A DNA stretch of 41,728 nucleotides from Candidatus Woesearchaeota archaeon. Lineage in GTDB: Archaea > Nanobdellota > Nanobdellia > Woesearchaeales > UBA11576. The translations under genes were made by a program, and so were the position numbers. Of the stretch, positions 14,396-21,792 are shown one piece after another. Positions within the stretch are counted from its first letter, which is position 1. The number at the start of each line of letters is the position of its first letter. The DNA lies in assembly GCA_013203345.1 (NCBI GenBank), contig JABMQF010000054.1, positions 1-41,728 of the forward strand. Reading direction: 5' to 3'. The notes below the pieces were generated by a model. The model saw only the letters and a list, made by a program, of their open reading frames with translations. It had not been told where the DNA came from and did not search any database.

Positions 14396-15067
14396 CTATC
14401 TCTTTAACCATAGAACTAAAAGTTGAATATCGAGATCCTTTTCTTGAGGAATATCTGGGATTTTTTTTAAGATTTCAGAAAAAAGCTCGTCTTTGAAGAT
14501 TTTTGATTCAATAATGCTATAATCTTTGAAATCATCTAAAACCCATCCTGATTTATGAATCTCCTGTTCATTTCCTGCCCATGCGCCTTGTTCTATAAAT
14601 CCTAAGGGGGTTGAAAGTAGTATATTATCTGAATGATTAAATAATCGGTCAATTAGCTCATATGCTTTGTCTTTTTCAAAGTGTTCAATAACATCCCCCA
14701 TAATAATTAAATCGAATTTTCCTAATTCATCAATAACTTCAAAGATATTTTTCCGAATAATTTTATTGTATGTCTCTTTTTGAATTTCACCAATACATTT
14801 TTCAAATGGTTCTACACCAGTAATATTGATTTTCCATTCTGACTTTGAAAAAGTTTGCCCAATCATGATGTCAAACGTATCTCTAATTAAAAATCCCCAC
14901 TTTCCAAAACCACAACCTATATCTAAGACATTGAATTCTGGCATAGGTATTGGTTTCCCACTAAAAACATCTTTTACATTAATTTTTGATAAATCTACTT
15001 TTGTCAGAATATTTTTAGAGATCAAACTCAACATATACGGAATATTGCAAGGAACACTTGATGACAT
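14396..15067 (-). CDS. Class I SAM-dependent methyltransferase
   Basis: A 223-aa Rossmann-fold methyltransferase. Motif I is NVLDIGCGFGKWGFLI. The strand-2 acidic end is ITGVEPF, and motif IV is FDLIIMGDVIEHFEKDKA, the D-V-I-E-H form typical of ubiE-like or sugar/lipid methyltransferases. A partial motif VI is ILLSTPLGFIEQGAW. The C-terminus carries an unusual acidic stretch. A TATA box (AAATATATAAG, about 15092-15105) precedes the ATG by roughly 30 nt, so it probably has its own leaderless promoter. The substrate is unknown. The gene is AT-rich and sits in a variable region between transport and repair genes. Confidence 0.8.
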   Translation of the reverse strand: MSSSVPCNIPYMLSLISKNILTKVDLSKINVKDVFSGKPIPMPEFNVLDIGCGFGKWGFLIRDTFDIMIGQTFSKSEWKINITGVEPFEKCIGEIQKETYNKIIRKNIFEVIDELGKFDLIIMGDVIEHFEKDKAYELIDRLFNHSDNILLSTPLGFIEQGAWAGNEQEIHKSGWVLDDFKDYSIIESKIFKDELFSEILKKIPDIPQEKDLDIQLLVLWLKR

Positions 15068-15161
15068 TAAGTATTGTTATTGATTTAAACTTATATATTT
15101 TTCTTTTTAGACAGTTCTAGTCTATGAGAAATTAGAAAACGAGATCCTTCATATGACCCGC

Positions 15162-16292
15162 TCACCAACCCCTCAACCTTTTTTGCACCCAACCATCAAC
15201 CTTGATGAATGGGTCTGCTCTTTTCAGTATCGCTCCTGCGTTGTGGATGTGTTCTCTTTTTAAGTTCTTGCCACTCCTCCTGACATTGATTATCCTCTTC
15301 GCGGTCTTGGGCCCGATGCCTGGCACTCGAATAAGTTCTTCATACCCTGCATCTTTCACATCCACTGGCCTATCCATAAACTTCTGCGCATGCAATGTCT
15401 TAGGATCTTTGTTCTGCAGCATGCCTTCATCATCCAGCACTTCATTCAACTCACCGAACTTGTAATTATAGACGCGATAAAGCCAGTCGACATTGTACAG
15501 TCTTTGCGCGCGCCATTTAGGGGCTGCCTTTTTGCTCTCAAAAACAGTATCACGCAAAGGATTGAATCCAGAGTAGTACATCCTGTGAAGTGACATGTTG
15601 TCATACTCCCATCGCATCATCTTCAGAACTTCCTTGTCTGTTTCGCCCGCAGCACCGACAACAAGCTGTGTTGACTGGCCTGATTGAGGCGACAGTCGCT
15701 TTATCCATGACTGTCTTCGAAGTATGTCTGTCTTGAATTCTTTTATCGAGGTGAACTCATCAAGCCGACCAGCACTCGTAGCCTCGATGTTGATTGACAT
15801 CCGGCTAGCATATTCTCTTGCCTGCTTGAGTTTGTCAAAACTTACACCAGGAAGTGCCTTGAAATGCACATACCCCTTGAACTTGTACTTGTTTCGCACT
15901 ATCTTGACAGCGTCAAGCATCATGTCTGTTGTATAATCTGCGTCCTTGACTATTCCTGAGCTGAGAAACAGTCCATGTATGTCATTATGTTTCACGAGGT
16001 GCATGAACACTTTTGCCAGCTCAGCAGGTGTGTACTGAAACTTTTTTCCTTTTTTAGTGCATGTCGTTGAGTTGTGGCAGTAGTTGCAGTCGTGAGTGCA
16101 GGCATTGCTCATCAGTGTCTTGAATATCTTAACTGTCCTGCCGTCTGTGATGTGTGCTGTATAAACTCCTTTGAGTGCTGCCTGGGAGATCGAATCCTCT
16201 GTGTACTTCTGCCTTGCTTCCTTGGTTGTGCATTCGCAGGAGAGGTCGAACCTACCTGAATCACCGAGTGTGCGGACTTTTTCAAGTTCCAT
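15162..16292 (-). CDS. Radical SAM protein with helix-hairpin-helix, DNA modification/repair associated
   Basis: A 376-aa radical SAM enzyme. The cluster-binding motif is CTHDCNYC (C-x3-C-x2-C), within SNACTHDCNYCHNSTTC. The TIM-barrel region continues to about residue 300 with the conserved FLSSGIVKDADYTTDMM stretch. A C-terminal helix-hairpin-helix (LIRVPGIGPKTAKRIINVR) suggests DNA binding. This combination matches the family annotated as putative DNA modification/repair radical SAM protein, often encoded with a uracil-DNA-glycosylase-like partner. No such partner is visible next to it here. The chemistry is unproven. A TATA box (GATATTTAAACT) about 30 nt before the ATG supports the start. 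Confidence 0.85.
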   Translation of the reverse strand: MELEKVRTLGDSGRFDLSCECTTKEARQKYTEDSISQAALKGVYTAHITDGRTVKIFKTLMSNACTHDCNYCHNSTTCTKKGKKFQYTPAELAKVFMHLVKHNDIHGLFLSSGIVKDADYTTDMMLDAVKIVRNKYKFKGYVHFKALPGVSFDKLKQAREYASRMSINIEATSAGRLDEFTSIKEFKTDILRRQSWIKRLSPQSGQSTQLVVGAAGETDKEVLKMMRWEYDNMSLHRMYYSGFNPLRDTVFESKKAAPKWRAQRLYNVDWLYRVYNYKFGELNEVLDDEGMLQNKDPKTLHAQKFMDRPVDVKDAGYEELIRVPGIGPKTAKRIINVRRSGKNLKREHIHNAGAILKRADPFIKVDGWVQKRLRGW

Positions 16293-16374
16293 ACTCTATT
16301 ATTGCAGAAATTAGTTTAAATATCTCATCCGTGTAAGTCCAGTGGGGAGTGGGTGCTGGAAGGGAATAAAGAAT

Positions 16375-16689
16375 TCAGGTGATTGGATGTATAACTATCT
16401 TATCACGGTCTTTCAGGATGAACTCGACCTCACAGCCTTTATGCAGGTCCAGCACGTCACTGACTTCTTTAGGTATGCGGAGTATGAGATTGCTGCGTAC
16501 CTGGCTGAGCCTGAGCCTGAAACTTTGCTTCTTCAGCTTGTTGAGCAGCAATATCCTCTCGACCTTCTGCGGGTTGTAATACACCTCTCCGCAGGAGCAC
16601 CTCCATCCATCTAGGTCATTATTGTTAAATTTCATATGCTCAACATATTCTGCGGTCTTTCCGCACGCGCATCGCATTTCTTTTTTCAT
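16375..16689 (-). CDS. Zinc-ribbon + AbrB-like antitoxin-type protein
   Basis: A 104-aa two-domain protein. Residues 5-45 contain paired C-x-C motifs (CACGKTAEY...CSCGEVYYNP) like YgiT-type zinc fingers. Residues 60-103 read as a SpoVT/AbrB-type DNA-binding swapped-hairpin (NLILRIPKEVSDVLDLHKGCEVEFILKD...IVIHP). Zinc finger plus DNA-binding domain is typical of antitoxins of the MqsA/YgiT sort. It overlaps the upstream gene by 4 nt (ATGA), so the two are coupled. The pair probably autoregulates its own promoter. It could instead be a stand-alone regulator. Confidence 0.7.
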   Translation of the reverse strand: MKKEMRCACGKTAEYVEHMKFNNNDLDGWRCSCGEVYYNPQKVERILLLNKLKKQSFRLRLSQVRSNLILRIPKEVSDVLDLHKGCEVEFILKDRDKIVIHPIT

Positions 16690-17021
16690 TTTCTTTTTGT
16701 GAACCTCCCGAAATGTGTTATGAGGTATACATATTCATCATACATGAAGTTGAATGACTTCACGATGACCACGTTGAATGTCTTGGATCCCTTGTCCATC
16801 CATCTCTCTATAGTTCCTTTGCCACGCTTTCTTGGAGAGTATCCATTTACAAGGATTTCTTTGCAGTCCTCGATTGCACAGCCATTTCTCAAAAGCTCGA
16901 GGGACGCGGTCTTTGAAGGTATCAGCCTCAAACCATGATACCTTGAGTCAGACATGTTCTGACAACATACGTTATCATAGTATGTTTTAAACATATTTAA
17001 ATCTTTCGGTTGTTTTGCCAT
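16686..17021 (-). CDS. Putative toxin partner (DUF4258-like)
   Basis: A 111-aa basic protein. The middle (SLELLRNGCAIEDCKEILVNGYSPRKRGKGTI) followed by beta-like VVIVKSF and YVYLITHFG resembles the small DUF4258/BrnT-like toxin fold, where an early helix and a G-rich turn precede a beta sheet. The match is weak: the usual His-Ala helix start is replaced. The strongest support is context, because its stop overlaps the start of a zinc-ribbon/AbrB antitoxin-like gene (ATGA), as in YgiT/DUF4258 pairs. It could alternatively be an unrelated small protein. An RNase-like activity would be expected if it is a toxin, but this is not shown. Confidence 0.5.
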   Translation of the reverse strand: MAKQPKDLNMFKTYYDNVCCQNMSDSRYHGLRLIPSKTASLELLRNGCAIEDCKEILVNGYSPRKRGKGTIERWMDKGSKTFNVVIVKSFNFMYDEYVYLITHFGRFTKRK

Positions 17022-17136
17022 GTTTTATTATTGTATTTTAAGATTAATAAATTCTAACAAGGAAAAAACGGAGAACTTCCGACGACAAACACTATCAAGA
17101 ACAACACATAACTGCATGCGCTAACAAATCCCAACC

Positions 17137-17146
17137 TTTAAATAAG
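17137..17146 (+). promoter_or_regulatory. TATA box of the GH32-like gene
   Basis: CTTTAAATAAG preceded by purine-rich sequence lies about 25 nt before the ATG at 17167. This predicts a leaderless transcript, and there is no Shine-Dalgarno. Confidence 0.55.
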
Positions 17147-17166
17147 AATCCTGAGTAATTATTCAC

Positions 17167-18498
17167 ATGTCAAACCTTTTCTTTGCACCGGAAAACAAGA
17201 AGCATGGAGACTTTTGTCTCATTGAGAAAGATGATAGGATATACTCTATCTTTATTGAGAATGAGAAGACAAATGGTGCGGTTACAAAAGGTGTGAGTAA
17301 TGGAAACTCTTTCGGTCTTGCTGTGTCTGATGATGGTCTCTTCTGGGAATATCTTGGAAAGGTAAAATCACCTGGCAAAAAGGGCACGTGGAATGACAAG
17401 AGCCTTTGGGCAATGCAGGTTTTCAAAGAAGGTGATGAGTATCTTATGATTTATTCTGCGATTGCGAGAATTGATGGTCGTAATCATCCAACTCAGCAGT
17501 TCGGTATAGCAAGATCAAAGGACCTTAAGGAATGGGCGGATTTTGATGACAACCCTGTAATCAAGAACACCGACACAGGCAGTCATTACTATCCTCTGAC
17601 AATGCATCGTTTCTGCTGGAGAGATGCCAACATCCGCAAGATAGATGACAAGTTCTACTGCATCCTTGCTGCAAATGACCTAGCAAAGCCTCACGAATTG
17701 AGCGGATGCACAGCTCTGCTTAAGTCAGATGATCTCAAGACATGGACAGATTTTCCTCCTGTATTCTCGCCTGGCAAGTACCGGGAGGTTGAGACGCCTC
17801 ACATACATGAGATAAACAGCAAATACTATATTATCTTCGGCGAGAATGCGCACAGCATGAGCATGAGGTTTGCTGTATCTGATTCATTTTTAGGCGAGTA
17901 TGTAGAGCCTGAGCTTAATGTCTTCACCCCTGCTCATTGCTATGCTGGAGTGATGTTCGAGTGGAAAGGAGAGCATTACTTTTATCATTGGATAATGGAC
18001 CGTTTGAAAGGAAAGAACGAGCGCTACCTCGCTCCGCCAAAGGTTGTTGATATAATTGATGGTAATATCTTCCTGAAGCAGCACCCAAGATTTGCAGGTT
18101 TTTTCACTGAGTGTGGTGAAGATATTATTGGTTCATTAAGACAGCAAGGTAAGGTTGTGTTCCGGAAAACCGTTGATGTTCAGCACTGTCTTATCAGAAT
18201 CAGATCGCAAGATGAGAATTATTCACGGAACGTGTCTATCACAAACACTCCGCATGGGATATCTATTAGGGATTATACAACCAATGACAGGTTCAATGAG
18301 TCCAGAACTATGCCCTTGCGTGCAGACAGCATGGATGTTGAAGTCTTCTTGGAGAATAGGTTCATGGAAGTCTATATCAACAAATATCTTGTTTATGCTA
18401 CTGTTGTTGAGTTTGACATTTCAAAAATAGAAAAAATAGAAGTAAAAAAAAGGTTTACAGGAGCCTACCTTGCAGCGAGCTTGATATCTTCGTCCTGA
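17167..18498 (+). CDS. GH32/GH43-like beta-propeller glycoside hydrolase family protein
   Basis: A 443-aa protein with the layout of glycoside hydrolase family 32: a five-bladed propeller (about residues 1-300, with repeated D-G-L-x-W motifs such as SDDGLFWEYLGK and SDDLKTWTDF) and a C-terminal beta-sandwich with the diagnostic MDVEVFLENRFMEVYIN. Possible catalytic equivalents are RDANIR (for RDP) and VETPHIHEI (for the E-C/T-P acid/base), while the N-terminal nucleophile motif (NDPNG) is not clear. There is no signal peptide, so it would act in the cytosol. Substrates could be fructosides or other glycosides, and loss of activity is possible. Its 3' end overlaps the convergent histone 2 gene by 34 nt. 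Confidence 0.7.
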   Translation: MSNLFFAPENKKHGDFCLIEKDDRIYSIFIENEKTNGAVTKGVSNGNSFGLAVSDDGLFWEYLGKVKSPGKKGTWNDKSLWAMQVFKEGDEYLMIYSAIARIDGRNHPTQQFGIARSKDLKEWADFDDNPVIKNTDTGSHYYPLTMHRFCWRDANIRKIDDKFYCILAANDLAKPHELSGCTALLKSDDLKTWTDFPPVFSPGKYREVETPHIHEINSKYYIIFGENAHSMSMRFAVSDSFLGEYVEPELNVFTPAHCYAGVMFEWKGEHYFYHWIMDRLKGKNERYLAPPKVVDIIDGNIFLKQHPRFAGFFTECGEDIIGSLRQQGKVVFRKTVDVQHCLIRIRSQDENYSRNVSITNTPHGISIRDYTTNDRFNESRTMPLRADSMDVEVFLENRFMEVYINKYLVYATVVEFDISKIEKIEVKKRFTGAYLAASLISSS

Positions 18499-18680
18499 AC
18501 TGTTTTTCTTCCTGCGTGCTTGCTTATCCTTGAAGCCTGAGTGCCTATGTCTTCTGCAATCTCTCTGAGTATGTCTGAGAATGCGATTTTAGCCTCTTCA
18601 CTGACTCTTTGCGCTCCTGCATTCTTTAATATTCTTTCAGCAATAGCGAGCGGGATTATGTGTTCTCTTGTTTTTGGCAT
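18465..18680 (-). CDS. Archaeal histone (copy 2)
   Basis: A 71-aa histone fold: IPLAIAERILKNAG, central helix SEEAKIAFSDILREIAEDIGTQASRISKHAG, then RKTVQDEDIKLAAR. It differs from copy 1 at many positions, notably the loop (GRKTVQDED against GRVTVKASD) and fewer lysines, so heterodimers or condition-specific use are likely. Shine-Dalgarno GGAGGT lies 8 nt before the ATG. A TATA-like box (ATTTAAAAAT) lies about 40 nt upstream. The 3' end overlaps the GH32-like gene on the other strand by 34 nt, so antisense transcription is possible. Confidence 0.95.
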   Translation of the reverse strand: MPKTREHIIPLAIAERILKNAGAQRVSEEAKIAFSDILREIAEDIGTQASRISKHAGRKTVQDEDIKLAAR

Positions 18681-18769
18681 TTTTTTTGACCTCCAACTGA
18701 TTTTTGTTTGATGATTATTTTTAAATGATTGCTTGTTTTACTATTTAATTCTTGCGTTTTCAGCTATTT

Positions 18770-19260
18770 ATCGGATATGAAGGTGCTTTAGGGTATATTC
18801 TTGTGTTTTAGCCATTCTTAACCACGCCAAACTGGCATAAGCCACAAAAGAGGTGAGCAAGAAGTCAACATAGCAACCAAGAAGTCAACAAGCCATCAAG
18901 AACCCAACAAGCCATCAAGAACTCAGCGCTGCAAAAAATAACTTTGTCAAAACTCCAATTTCCCGCAGGGTTTTTTAATTATTAATTTTTTATAGTAATT
19001 TTTTGTAGTTGTTTTTGTAGTATGTTTTGTAGTGTGTTTCGTAATATTTTTTGCAATCTACTTAACAGACCACTTAACAAATCACAAAGCATTCCTGATA
19101 TCAACGTCTCAGATTCTCTGACTTAGCAGTTTTTCCCTGCCTGTGCAATAACTGATGCCACGCTCGCACTGCTGTGTTTGTTAATGTAATTCGCCCAACT
19201 GCGATGGTCCTTGCTGTAATTCCTTTTCGCTCGCTAGGTGGCAGCAGTAGCACAAGCAGA
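18770..19260 (+). repeat. Dispersed structured repeat, copy 3
   Basis: Most of a 750-nt gene-free gap. It contains a 19-20 nt tandem tract (CAAGAAGTCAACAAGCCAT and variants, 18856-18926), hairpin CCCGCAGGG followed by an AT-rich TTATAG stretch, a TTTTTGTAGT-type tandem tract (19000-19050), CACTTAACA repeats, then the terminal domain 19136-19260 (125 nt). Its outer arms TGTGC/GCACA and inner arms ACTG-A-TGCCAC / GTGGCA-G-CAGT differ from copy 1 yet stay paired, which is compensated change. The leftmost part is less like copies 1 and 2. The ORF at 19174-19365 runs through it and looks accidental. Confidence 0.7.
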
Positions 19261-19386
19261 GGTTTTATTATTGGTTGTGCGGGTACAAGCAGGGTTGTTG
19301 TTATTGGAATTGTTATTACTGAACTTGTTGTTGTTTGCTGTGTAGTAGTGCCAGCTGTTTCATGACGATTCTATCCTCTACAAAAC

Positions 19387-19425
19387 ATTTATAAACGGCA
19401 ATACCTTGCATTCTTAAAAAGAGGT
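19387..19425 (+). promoter_or_regulatory. TATA box and Shine-Dalgarno of mscS
   Basis: TATA-like ATTTATAAAC (19387-19396) followed by GAGGT (19421-19425), 5 nt before the ATG at 19431. This fixes the start and predicts a leader of about 10-15 nt. Confidence 0.55.
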
Positions 19426-19430
19426 AGGGG

Positions 19431-20372
19431 ATGGCTCTTAAAGAACAGATATTTTTAATTGCTGCTGATCCGCGTTTTGCGCTTGTTAGTAGGGTATTGG
19501 TCATTATATTCATACTTCTTAGCACATTTCTTATTGCTCTTGTTGTGAACAAGGTCATGCGCAAGGCTTTTCAGAAGATGGTTCTTCGCAGGCAGGAACA
19601 TCCTGAGATGCACACAGATACCACGCAGTTTGTTGTCTTGAGAAGAGTTATTCAGGTTCTGATATACGTGTTAGGTTTTGCATTGATTGTGTATGTAGTG
19701 CCTGAGTTCCGCGCTCTATCATATTCGATCCTTGTAGGTGCGGGTGTCGCTGCAGTGATTGTAGGTTTTGCCGCGCAGAAAGCGTTTTCAAATATTATGT
19801 CAGGTATTTTCTTAGCTATATCAGAACCCATAAGGGTCGGTGACAAAGTTACTATTAATAATCACTACGGCACCATAGAAGACATCACCTTACGCCACAC
19901 TGTGATAAACACATGGGATAACAACCGTGTCATCATACCTAACAGTGTGACTAATGAGGTTGAGATAATCAATCATTCTATTGAAGACGAGAAACTTATC
20001 CAGACGCTTGATATAGGTATAAGTTATGATTCTAATATTGACACTGCTAGGAAAATCATTATTGAGGATGTCAGGAAGCACCCTCATTTTATTCAGCATT
20101 TTGATACATCTGGCTATGTGCCGTCTGATACTTCTGTAAAGGTGCGTGTCATGGAATATGGTGATTTTGCTGTCAAGCTCCGTGCCTATTTCTGGGTGCA
20201 TGATAAGGTCTCTGGATTCATGATGGAGAAGGATCTTCTTGAGAGTGTTAAGAGGCGCTTTGACGAAGAGGGTGTAGAGATACCATTACCGTACAGGACA
20301 ATAGTCTACAAAAAAGACCTTGATAAGAAACGTACGGCAAAGAAGAATCTGGCTAGCAGAAAGAAGAAGTAA
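19431..20372 (+). CDS. mscS: MscS-type mechanosensitive channel
   Basis: A 313-aa small-conductance mechanosensitive channel homologue. Three TMs are visible at residues 18-40, 66-88 and 90-115. The pore-lining helix has the Gly/Ala pattern ILVGAGVAAVIVGFAAQKAFSNIMSGIFLAISEPIRVGD, followed by the beta domain (VTINNHYGTIEDITLRHTVINTWDNNRVIIPNS). The C-terminal alpha/beta part and a very basic tail follow. It would form heptamers that release solutes on hypo-osmotic shock. With the K+ channel unit elsewhere in the window it points to osmotic control. It is a single gene with its own promoter. Confidence 0.95.
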   Translation: MALKEQIFLIAADPRFALVSRVLVIIFILLSTFLIALVVNKVMRKAFQKMVLRRQEHPEMHTDTTQFVVLRRVIQVLIYVLGFALIVYVVPEFRALSYSILVGAGVAAVIVGFAAQKAFSNIMSGIFLAISEPIRVGDKVTINNHYGTIEDITLRHTVINTWDNNRVIIPNSVTNEVEIINHSIEDEKLIQTLDIGISYDSNIDTARKIIIEDVRKHPHFIQHFDTSGYVPSDTSVKVRVMEYGDFAVKLRAYFWVHDKVSGFMMEKDLLESVKRRFDEEGVEIPLPYRTIVYKKDLDKKRTAKKNLASRKKK

Positions 20373-20448
20373 GTGTCAGCACCAGACTATTTTTGTTCTA
20401 AGACGCCAAGTCTTTCAGTTACCCACAGAATATCTTGCGTTCAAATGC

Positions 20449-20844
20449 TCAAGCGCTCACAGCGCACTCAACATAAGAATCAGCTATAGGTGTTGGTGCA
20501 GGGGTGGATAGCTGTCTGCTGAAGTCTGTCAAAGGCACTTCGCGGTTTCTTACCTTGCCGACAAACCTGAATGTGATTGTGATTATGTTATCCTCTACGC
20601 GGGTGTTGAACTCCCATTCAACAATGTTCTTCAGAACATACTTGTCGACTTTGAGCACTTTTGACGCGTCAAATATTCTTATACCTGTTATGAATCCTTC
20701 ATCATCTATGTCTGTGACAAAATTCTGGAATTCGAATGATTGCTTGTAATTTCTGTCCTTGATCTTGACCATCAATGTGTCGTATTTGTAATCATAGGAG
20801 AACTCTCCTTTACCGGTTCCGTCAAGATGTCTTGGTTTTTGCAT
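20449..20844 (-). CDS. DUF2283-like putative antitoxin
   Basis: A 131-aa protein whose first half reads as DUF2283: FSYDYKYDTLMVKI, then VTDIDDEGFITGIRIFDASKVL, the Y-D-x-L-I and D-D-E-G-x-I-x-G-I-x-I-x-D-A-S signature. The second half is beta-rich (EWEFNTRVEDNIITITFRFVGK) and extends beyond the usual short length. DUF2283 proteins are commonly encoded directly after DUF4258 toxin-like genes, as here: its ATG lies 1 nt after the upstream stop. It probably neutralises that partner. This is inferred from family context. Confidence 0.7.
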   Translation of the reverse strand: MQKPRHLDGTGKGEFSYDYKYDTLMVKIKDRNYKQSFEFQNFVTDIDDEGFITGIRIFDASKVLKVDKYVLKNIVEWEFNTRVEDNIITITFRFVGKVRNREVPLTDFSRQLSTPAPTPIADSYVECAVSA

Positions 20845-20845
20845 T

Positions 20846-21172
20846 TTATAGTTTTATTTTGGGTAGGTCAGGAACATCCATGAATGAGATGATGACCATT
20901 TTTTTCCCTTCGTCTGATATGATTATATTTCTGTAACCCTCTTTTTTGCGGAAATAAATCCTGTACCTGTTGTTTTCCTGCAGATACAATTTTCTTGGTG
21001 TCTCTTTCAGTAGGGAGTTTATCAGTTCATTTGGATCAAACAGGCCTCTTTGGTAATTGCTTAGGTGATCTAAAGCATGATTGCCTAAGATAATCTTTTT
21101 GTTCTTGATAAATTTCTGGAACTCTTTCTGAGTCAACTCTTTTGTTGGCTTAGTAGTATATAGAGACATCAT
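20846..21172 (-). CDS. DUF4258-like putative toxin
   Basis: A 108-aa basic protein. The core is KIILGNHALDHLSNYQRGLFDPNELINSLLKE with a helix-starting NHA-x-x-H, then beta strands RYRIYFRK, YRNIIIS and KMVIISF. This is the DUF4258/RelE-like small toxin layout. The following gene is a DUF2283 antitoxin-like protein separated by 1 nt, a known pairing. Start may be M1 or M2. It lies between MscS and small membrane protein genes. An RNA-targeting toxin is the best guess; no catalytic proof can be read. Confidence 0.7.
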   Translation of the reverse strand: MMSLYTTKPTKELTQKEFQKFIKNKKIILGNHALDHLSNYQRGLFDPNELINSLLKETPRKLYLQENNRYRIYFRKKEGYRNIIISDEGKKMVIISFMDVPDLPKIKL

Positions 21173-21296
21173 TATTTAAATGTGTTTGTTAAATAAATGT
21201 CTTTCGCCTTATTTTTAGGAAATATTCCGAATCAGCTATGATAATAGAAGAATCCGCGAATTAATCCGGAGATATTTTAGATTTATCGACTTTACC

Positions 21297-21674
21297 CTAA
21301 ATCAGTCCTGCAAGGTAGTTTACAGCACCAACGATTGAGCTCCATTTCAGAGCAGTGATGCCTAGCGCACCAAATGCGAGAATAAGCACTACAAGAACAA
21401 CTCCTTCAAGCAGCCATGCAATAGATGCTCTTATCACACCCATTCTGAATGCTGCCATATATAGAATTATTAGACACACTGCCACCAGCAAAGGCCCTAC
21501 TAGCCCGAATGCCATAGAAAGCAGTAATGTTATAACAACTGCTGCGACCTTTATGACCAATGCCTTCATCAGAGATACCTTCCCTCCAAGAAGTTTGACT
21601 ATTATATATAGAGGGAATACTGTAAGTATGAACAACACAGCCAATGCCAACAAAACCCCCCATGCATCCATCAT
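21297..21674 (-). CDS. Small hypothetical membrane protein
   Basis: 125 residues, almost entirely hydrophobic, with four predicted TM segments (about residues 6-28, 40-58, 60-78 and 85-106) and few charges, mainly the K/R at 36-43. No family is recognised and no catalytic residue pattern is visible. It stands alone between the DUF4258/DUF2283 pair and the phosphodiesterase gene. A gene is more likely than chance because the hydrophobic pattern is regular and codon use resembles its neighbours. Confidence 0.6.
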   Translation of the reverse strand: MMDAWGVLLALAVLFILTVFPLYIIVKLLGGKVSLMKALVIKVAAVVITLLLSMAFGLVGPLLVAVCLIILYMAAFRMGVIRASIAWLLEGVVLVVLILAFGALGITALKWSSIVGAVNYLAGLI

Positions 21675-21792
21675 ATCACCACCTATGATGAGACAATATT
21701 GCTATTTAAGGCTTTTGAACCTATTTTTTGAGATTTCTGGTTGACAGCCTGAAACACTCATGTTCTCATTTAATCTATTATGGTGACAATCT

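Noticed and set aside
16342-16614. 90-aa plus-strand ORF opposite the zinc-ribbon protein
   Set aside because: Antisense shadow of a gene with clear zinc-ribbon and AbrB-like domains.
19174-19365. ORF of 63 aa across repeat copy 3, and the related frames in other copies (SLGG, GAGS motifs)
   Set aside because: The frame is broken by stops in copies 1 and 2 and follows only from GC-rich arms; there is no start signal or family match. Structure, not coding, explains the conservation.
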